DNA from: an uncultured Elusimicrobia bacterium | GTDB lineage: Bacteria; Elusimicrobiota; Elusimicrobia; Elusimicrobiales; UBA9959 | Direction of reading: 5' to 3' | Length of the DNA stretch: 64,000 nucleotides | NCBI GenBank assembly: GCA_903879915.1 | Contig: CAIRNJ010000092.1 | Coordinates: forward strand, 1 to 64,000 | Shown here: piece by piece, positions 60,328-64,000 of the stretch | Numbering within the stretch: position 1 is the stretch's first letter | Layout: the number at the start of each line of letters is the position of its first letter | Translations under genes and position numbers: made by a program | Notes under the pieces: generated by a model | What the model was told of the DNA's origin: nothing | Databases searched by the model: none | The model's input: the letters and a program-made list of their open reading frames with translations, nothing else

Positions 60328-62871
60328 ATGCCCGACCTTAACGATCTGCTCGCCACTGTCCAGGGCCTTTCCGGCCAGGAAGCCGCCGCGCGCCTTCAGG
60401 CCGAAGGCTACAACGAACTCCCCTCCCAGAAAAAGCAGACCATCCTGGACATCGCCCTCGCCGTGCTCAAGGAGCCGATGCTCCTGCTGCTGCTCGCCTG
60501 CGGCACCATCTACCTGGTGCTGGGCGACGTGAAGGACGCGCTGATGCTCATGAGCTTCGTGGTGGTGGTCATCGGCATAACTTTTTACCAGGAGCGGAAG
60601 ACCGAGAACGCGCTGGCCGCGCTGCGGACGCTGGCCAGCCCCAGGGCGCTGGTGATACGCGGCGGCAGGCAGGTAAGGATCCCCGGCCGGGAAGTGGCGC
60701 GGGAGGACGTTATCTGCCTGCAGGAAGGCGACCGCGTTCCCGCCGACGGCGTGGTGCTGGCCTGCGTGAATTTCTCCGCGGACGAATCCCTGCTGACCGG
60801 CGAGTCCTTGGCTGTGCGCAAAGCGGCCTGGGACGGCCGCACTGAAACTGCCCGCCCCGGCGGCGACGACCTGCCCTTCGTCTATTCCGGCACGCTGGTG
60901 GTGCAGGGCCGGGCGCTGGTCAGGGCCACGGCCACCGGCCTGCGCTCGGAGATGGGCAGGATAGGCAAGGCCCTGGAGGCCATAACGCAGGAAGAAACGC
61001 CGCTCAACAAGGAAACCGGCCGGATAGTGAAATATTTCGCCCTGACCGGCGCCGTTATGTGCGTGGTAGTGGTCGTGATGTTCGGCCTCACGCGCGGCAG
61101 CTGGCTGGGCGGCTTCCTGGCGGGCCTGACGCTGAGCATGGCCATGCTGCCCGAGGAATTCCCGGTGGTGCTGATAATATTCCTCACCATTGGCGCCTGG
61201 CGCATCTCCAGAAAGAACGTGCTCACCCGCAAGATGCAGGCCATAGAGACCATGGGCTCCACCACCGTGCTCTGCACCGACAAGACGGGCACGCTGACGC
61301 TCAACACCATGCGCCTGTGCGAGCTCTGGGCCGGCGGCCGGTTCCACAAGCTTGCGGAGAAGGAAACGGCCATACCCGAGGAATTCCACGACCTGACCGA
61401 GTACGCCGTTCTGGCCAGCCAGAAGAACCCCTTCGACCCGATCGAAAAGGAGCTTAAGCGCGTGGCCACCGGCTGCCTGGCCGGCACGGAACACCTGCAC
61501 GGCAGCTGGAAGGTGGTGCGGGAGTACCCGCTGTCGAAGGAACTGCTCTCCCTTTCGCACGTCTGGGCCTCGCCGGACCGCCTGCGCTACACTATAGCGG
61601 CCAAGGGCGCGCCGGAGGCCGTCATAGACCTCTGCCACCTCGCCCCGGACAAAGCCGGGGAAGTTATGAAGGCCGTGCTCGAGCTTTCCGACCGCGGCCT
61701 GCGCGTGCTGGGCGTGGCCAGGGCCGTTTTCGGAGAGGACGCCCTGCCGGAGAAACAGCACGATTTCAAGTTCGAGTTCGCCGGGCTGACGGGCTTCATG
61801 GACCCCGTCAGGCCGCAGGTGCCGGATTCGGTGCGCGAGGCGCACAACGCCGGCATACGGGTGGTGATGATAACCGGGGATTATCCCGGCACGGCTTCCT
61901 TTATCGCCCGGCAGATAGGGCTGCGCAACCCGGACAGGCCCGTTACCGGCCCTGAGCTGGCCGCGATGACGCCGGAAGCGCTGCGCGCGTGCATGAAGGA
62001 CACCTGCGTTTTCGCGCGCGTGGTGCCGGAGCAGAAGCTGGCCATCGTGAACGCCCTCAAGGCCAACGGCGAGATAGTGGCCATGACCGGCGACGGCGTG
62101 AACGACGCGCCGGCGCTGAAGGCGGCGCATATCGGCATAGCCATGGGCGAGCGGGGCACCGACGTGGCGCGCGAGGCCTCGGCCATAGTGCTGATGAACG
62201 ACGATTTCTCCAGCATCGTGCAGGCCATCCGCCAGGGGCGCCGGATCTTCGACAACCTGAAAAAAGCCATCGCCTATATCCTTTCGGTGCACGTGCCCAT
62301 AGCCGGCATGTCGCTGCTGCCGGTGCTGTTCGGCCTGCCGCTAGTGCTGATGCCGGCGCATATCGCCTTCCTGGAGCTTATCATAGACCCCGCCTGCTCG
62401 GTGGTGTTCGAGGCCGACCGCGAGGATAAGGATATAATGGACCGCCCGCCGCGCCGCATGGGCGAGCCGCTGTTCTCCGCCAGGATGGCCGCTCTGAGCC
62501 TGCTGCAGGGGGCCAGCGTGCTGGCGGTGGTGTTCGGGATCTTCCTGTTCGCGCTGTATCTCGGCAAGGGCGAGGCCGAGGCGCGGGCGCTTTCTTTCGT
62601 CACGCTGGTATTCGCCAACGTCCTGCTGATACTCACGAACCTTTCATGGAAGGATAACTTCGTAAGGATAATGCGGGAGGCGCACCGGACCTTCTGGTGG
62701 GTGGGCGCCGGCGCGCTGGCGGTGATGGCGCTGACGCTTTACGTCCCTTTCTTCAGGGAAGTCTTCCACTTCGGGGTCCTGCACCTCAAGGACCTCGTCT
62801 TCAGCTTCGCGGCCGGTGCCATAAGCCTGGCCTGGTTCGAAGTGCTTAAGTTCACCCGCAGGGCCCGCTGA
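60328..62871 (+). CDS. P-type cation-transporting ATPase
   Basis: An 847-residue P2-like ATPase. Actuator motif LLTGES, TM4 motif PEEFP (where Ca2+ pumps have PEGLP), phosphorylated Asp318 in CTDKTGTLT, hinge TGDGVNDAP. About ten TM segments. PEEFP-type bacterial ATPases are uncharacterised or assigned to Ca2+/Mn2+; the ion cannot be fixed here. The ATG at 60328 has AAGGAA 7 nt upstream; an in-frame start at 60301 lies inside the terminator tail. Preceded by the attenuator-like leader. Confidence 0.92.
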   Translation: MPDLNDLLATVQGLSGQEAAARLQAEGYNELPSQKKQTILDIALAVLKEPMLLLLLACGTIYLVLGDVKDALMLMSFVVVVIGITFYQERKTENALAALRTLASPRALVIRGGRQVRIPGREVAREDVICLQEGDRVPADGVVLACVNFSADESLLTGESLAVRKAAWDGRTETARPGGDDLPFVYSGTLVVQGRALVRATATGLRSEMGRIGKALEAITQEETPLNKETGRIVKYFALTGAVMCVVVVVMFGLTRGSWLGGFLAGLTLSMAMLPEEFPVVLIIFLTIGAWRISRKNVLTRKMQAIETMGSTTVLCTDKTGTLTLNTMRLCELWAGGRFHKLAEKETAIPEEFHDLTEYAVLASQKNPFDPIEKELKRVATGCLAGTEHLHGSWKVVREYPLSKELLSLSHVWASPDRLRYTIAAKGAPEAVIDLCHLAPDKAGEVMKAVLELSDRGLRVLGVARAVFGEDALPEKQHDFKFEFAGLTGFMDPVRPQVPDSVREAHNAGIRVVMITGDYPGTASFIARQIGLRNPDRPVTGPELAAMTPEALRACMKDTCVFARVVPEQKLAIVNALKANGEIVAMTGDGVNDAPALKAAHIGIAMGERGTDVAREASAIVLMNDDFSSIVQAIRQGRRIFDNLKKAIAYILSVHVPIAGMSLLPVLFGLPLVLMPAHIAFLELIIDPACSVVFEADREDKDIMDRPPRRMGEPLFSARMAALSLLQGASVLAVVFGIFLFALYLGKGEAEARALSFVTLVFANVLLILTNLSWKDNFVRIMREAHRTFWWVGAGALAVMALTLYVPFFREVFHFGVLHLKDLVFSFAAGAISLAWFEVLKFTRRAR

Positions 62872-62924
62872 TGACTTTATGATTATTTATCAACACGCAG
62901 TAGGAGTTTGTTAATAATAAGTCA
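62872..62924. terminator. Imperfect inverted repeat between convergent genes
   Basis: TGACTT (62872-62877) and AAGTCA (62919-62924) bound an AT-rich imperfect inverted repeat between the convergent ATPase and phosphatase genes. It may end both transcripts, but it has no strong GC stem. Confidence 0.35.
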
Positions 62925-62932
62925 TTTCGTCA

Positions 62933-63700
62933 TCAGCGTCCCCGATAGGTATAGGTACTTTTAAGCACCGCCGCGGCGCCGAACCGGCTTTTCAGGAACT
63001 CCTCGTGCCAGGAGGACTTCCCCCCGTTGGAGGAATAGCGCGGCCAGTTGTGGCCTAGGTCGCGCATTTCGGCTATGGCCCGTTCCACCGGCCATTTGCT
63101 TATTGTGATCCGCAGATAGGCCGCCACCAGCCCCGTGCGGTCGTGCCCGGCCGCGCAATGGAACAGCACGCCGCCTTTTTTAACGGAAGCGTTTATGTCT
63201 TTTTCCACGCCCTTCAGCCAGGCCAGGATGGCTTCGGGGGACATATCCCTGAAGTCCGCATTGTTCATCGGGTGGGACAGCAGAGTTATCCCCGCCGGGC
63301 GCGCGGCGGCCTTTTCCAGCGCGAAGGAGAACGACTTCTTGCCGTTCTTCTCGGTATCCGCCGGGTCTTCCAGCGAAATTATCGTATTGATGCCCAGCGC
63401 CTTAACATGAGCCATTATCTGCCCGGCAGCTTCCATTATTTGGGGATCTTCCAGCGGGGCGGCGGAGCTTTTAGCCAGCTCCCGCACCGGAGAGGCGCCG
63501 CGGAAAAGCTTCCCGCCGTAAAGGCCGATGCCGACCTGATGGAAATTCTTAAGCGTGCTGTCTTCGGATGGTATCTTTTCCCCCGGCTTTTCCCCGGCCT
63601 GCGCGGCCGGCGCCGAGGCCGCCGCCCCCGGGAGTTCCCCGGCGAAAAGCGGCGGCGCGCAAAGCAGGAACACGACGAGCGGGAACAATGCTTTTTTCAT
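62933..63700 (-). CDS. Exported dual-specificity/tyrosine phosphatase
   Basis: A 255-residue protein with a signal peptide (1-~20, ending LFAG), then an Ala/Pro/Glu-rich spacer and a phosphatase domain. The P-loop is HCAAGHDRTG, matching HCxxGxxR(S/T). The upstream general-acid region contains ISLEDPADTEKNG. Such exported enzymes act on phosphotyrosine or inositol/lipid phosphates. I start at the ATG at 63700, which has AAAGGAACGGA upstream and begins the signal peptide; a start at 63769 has neither. Confidence 0.87.
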   Translation of the reverse strand: MKKALFPLVVFLLCAPPLFAGELPGAAASAPAAQAGEKPGEKIPSEDSTLKNFHQVGIGLYGGKLFRGASPVRELAKSSAAPLEDPQIMEAAGQIMAHVKALGINTIISLEDPADTEKNGKKSFSFALEKAAARPAGITLLSHPMNNADFRDMSPEAILAWLKGVEKDINASVKKGGVLFHCAAGHDRTGLVAAYLRITISKWPVERAIAEMRDLGHNWPRYSSNGGKSSWHEEFLKSRFGAAAVLKSTYTYRGR

Positions 63701-63946
63701 TTCCGTTCCTTTGGCCGGCTGGCCGGGCAGCGGCGGTGAAGCGCTGAATGCCGCAAAAGAATAATACAAAATAGGCGCGCGTTAGCGCTTCCTGCGCGGC
63801 CCCGCAATAGTTCCCGGTACCCATTCTGGCAGCTTAGGCCCACCCCGGGTATAGGTCTTTGTACCCATGACACAAGGCTCTATTAAGGTAACAATATATC
63901 TGATATCGAGCGCGGTAATTTTTATTACAGGCATAAGGAAAAAATA

Positions 63947-64000
63947 ATGCATCAAACAACTCGAAAAGCCAAATCAGCGCTGTTCCTGGCCGCCGCCTTC
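63947..64000 (+). CDS. Start of an exported protein, cut by window end
   Basis: The first 18 codons of a gene: a charged start (HQTTRKAK) followed by a hydrophobic stretch (SALFLAAAF), as in a signal peptide. AAGGA lies 9-10 nt before the ATG. Upstream, GTAAT-TTTT-ATTAC (63915-63928) is a small inverted repeat that could be an operator. Nothing can be said about function. Confidence 0.6.
   Translation, partial: MHQTTRKAKSALFLAAAF

Noticed and set aside
1-64000. CRISPR arrays, tRNA, rRNA, complete insertion sequences, prophage modules
   Set aside because: Scanned for repeat-spacer periodicity, TpsiC-like TTCGAATC and transposase or integrase motifs; none found.

Overview
This window is GC-rich, densely packed bacterial DNA, apart from one visibly AT-richer patch at about 26.2-28.8 kb. 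The cell is a diderm: there are LolD/LolE-type lipoprotein-sorting proteins, two TolC-type outer-membrane channels, a PorV-type barrel and several exported lipoproteins. PorV next to a T9SS-like C-terminal domain, TMTC-like glycosyltransferases carrying TPRs, McsA/McsB and clostripain-type proteases together suggest the Elusimicrobiota or a neighbouring phylum. That placement is inference from gene content; there is no rRNA or tRNA in the window.

Layout. 0.1-10 kb: a STAS-like protein, a PAP2 lipoprotein, a TolC/RND efflux pair without an adaptor, an exported C11 protease and an ABC exporter. 9.5-13 kb: an MgtA-type Mg2+ ATPase followed by a PTS EIIA-like protein. 13-17.6 kb: an orphan histidine kinase, a class V aminotransferase-fold protein with an unusual active site, an exonuclease, a thioesterase, a perfect 23-bp palindrome and dinB. 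17.6-24.8 kb: an alpha-2-macroglobulin of 1985 residues in an operon with a dipeptide epimerase and a 45-residue membrane protein. 25-28.8 kb: the accessory patch, with an unknown protein, a truncated NERD-like gene, a HEAT-repeat membrane protein, a candidate structured ncRNA with its own promoter and terminator, and a DUF3800 gene.

28.9-34.3 kb: a tight reverse-strand operon, response regulator-lysS-lolE-lolD-mcsA-mcsB. 34.5-38.5 kb: a forward operon, ndk-pseudohydrolase-murQ-resB-ccsA. 38.5-42.7 kb: a complete TolC-MacA-MacB exporter. 42.7-53.9 kb: envelope and surface genes (GT2, PBP4-type DacB, PorV, a large FN3 protein with a T9SS-like tail, two TMTC-like glycosyltransferases flanking a deacetylase-like protein). 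54-60 kb: hrpB, a DUF5706-like membrane protein, a lipoprotein, an exported ParB-like protein, an omptin-like barrel and thioredoxin. 60-64 kb: a P-type ATPase behind an attenuator-like leader, an exported phosphatase, and the start of another exported protein.

The most interesting non-coding signals are the ~104-nt RNA candidate (28039-28142), the mutually exclusive hairpins before the P-type ATPase (60222-60302), a recurring promoter geometry that predicts leaderless mRNAs, and two REP-like sequence scars. No CRISPR array, complete insertion sequence, tRNA or rRNA was seen. No gene-free stretch exceeds 300 bases.
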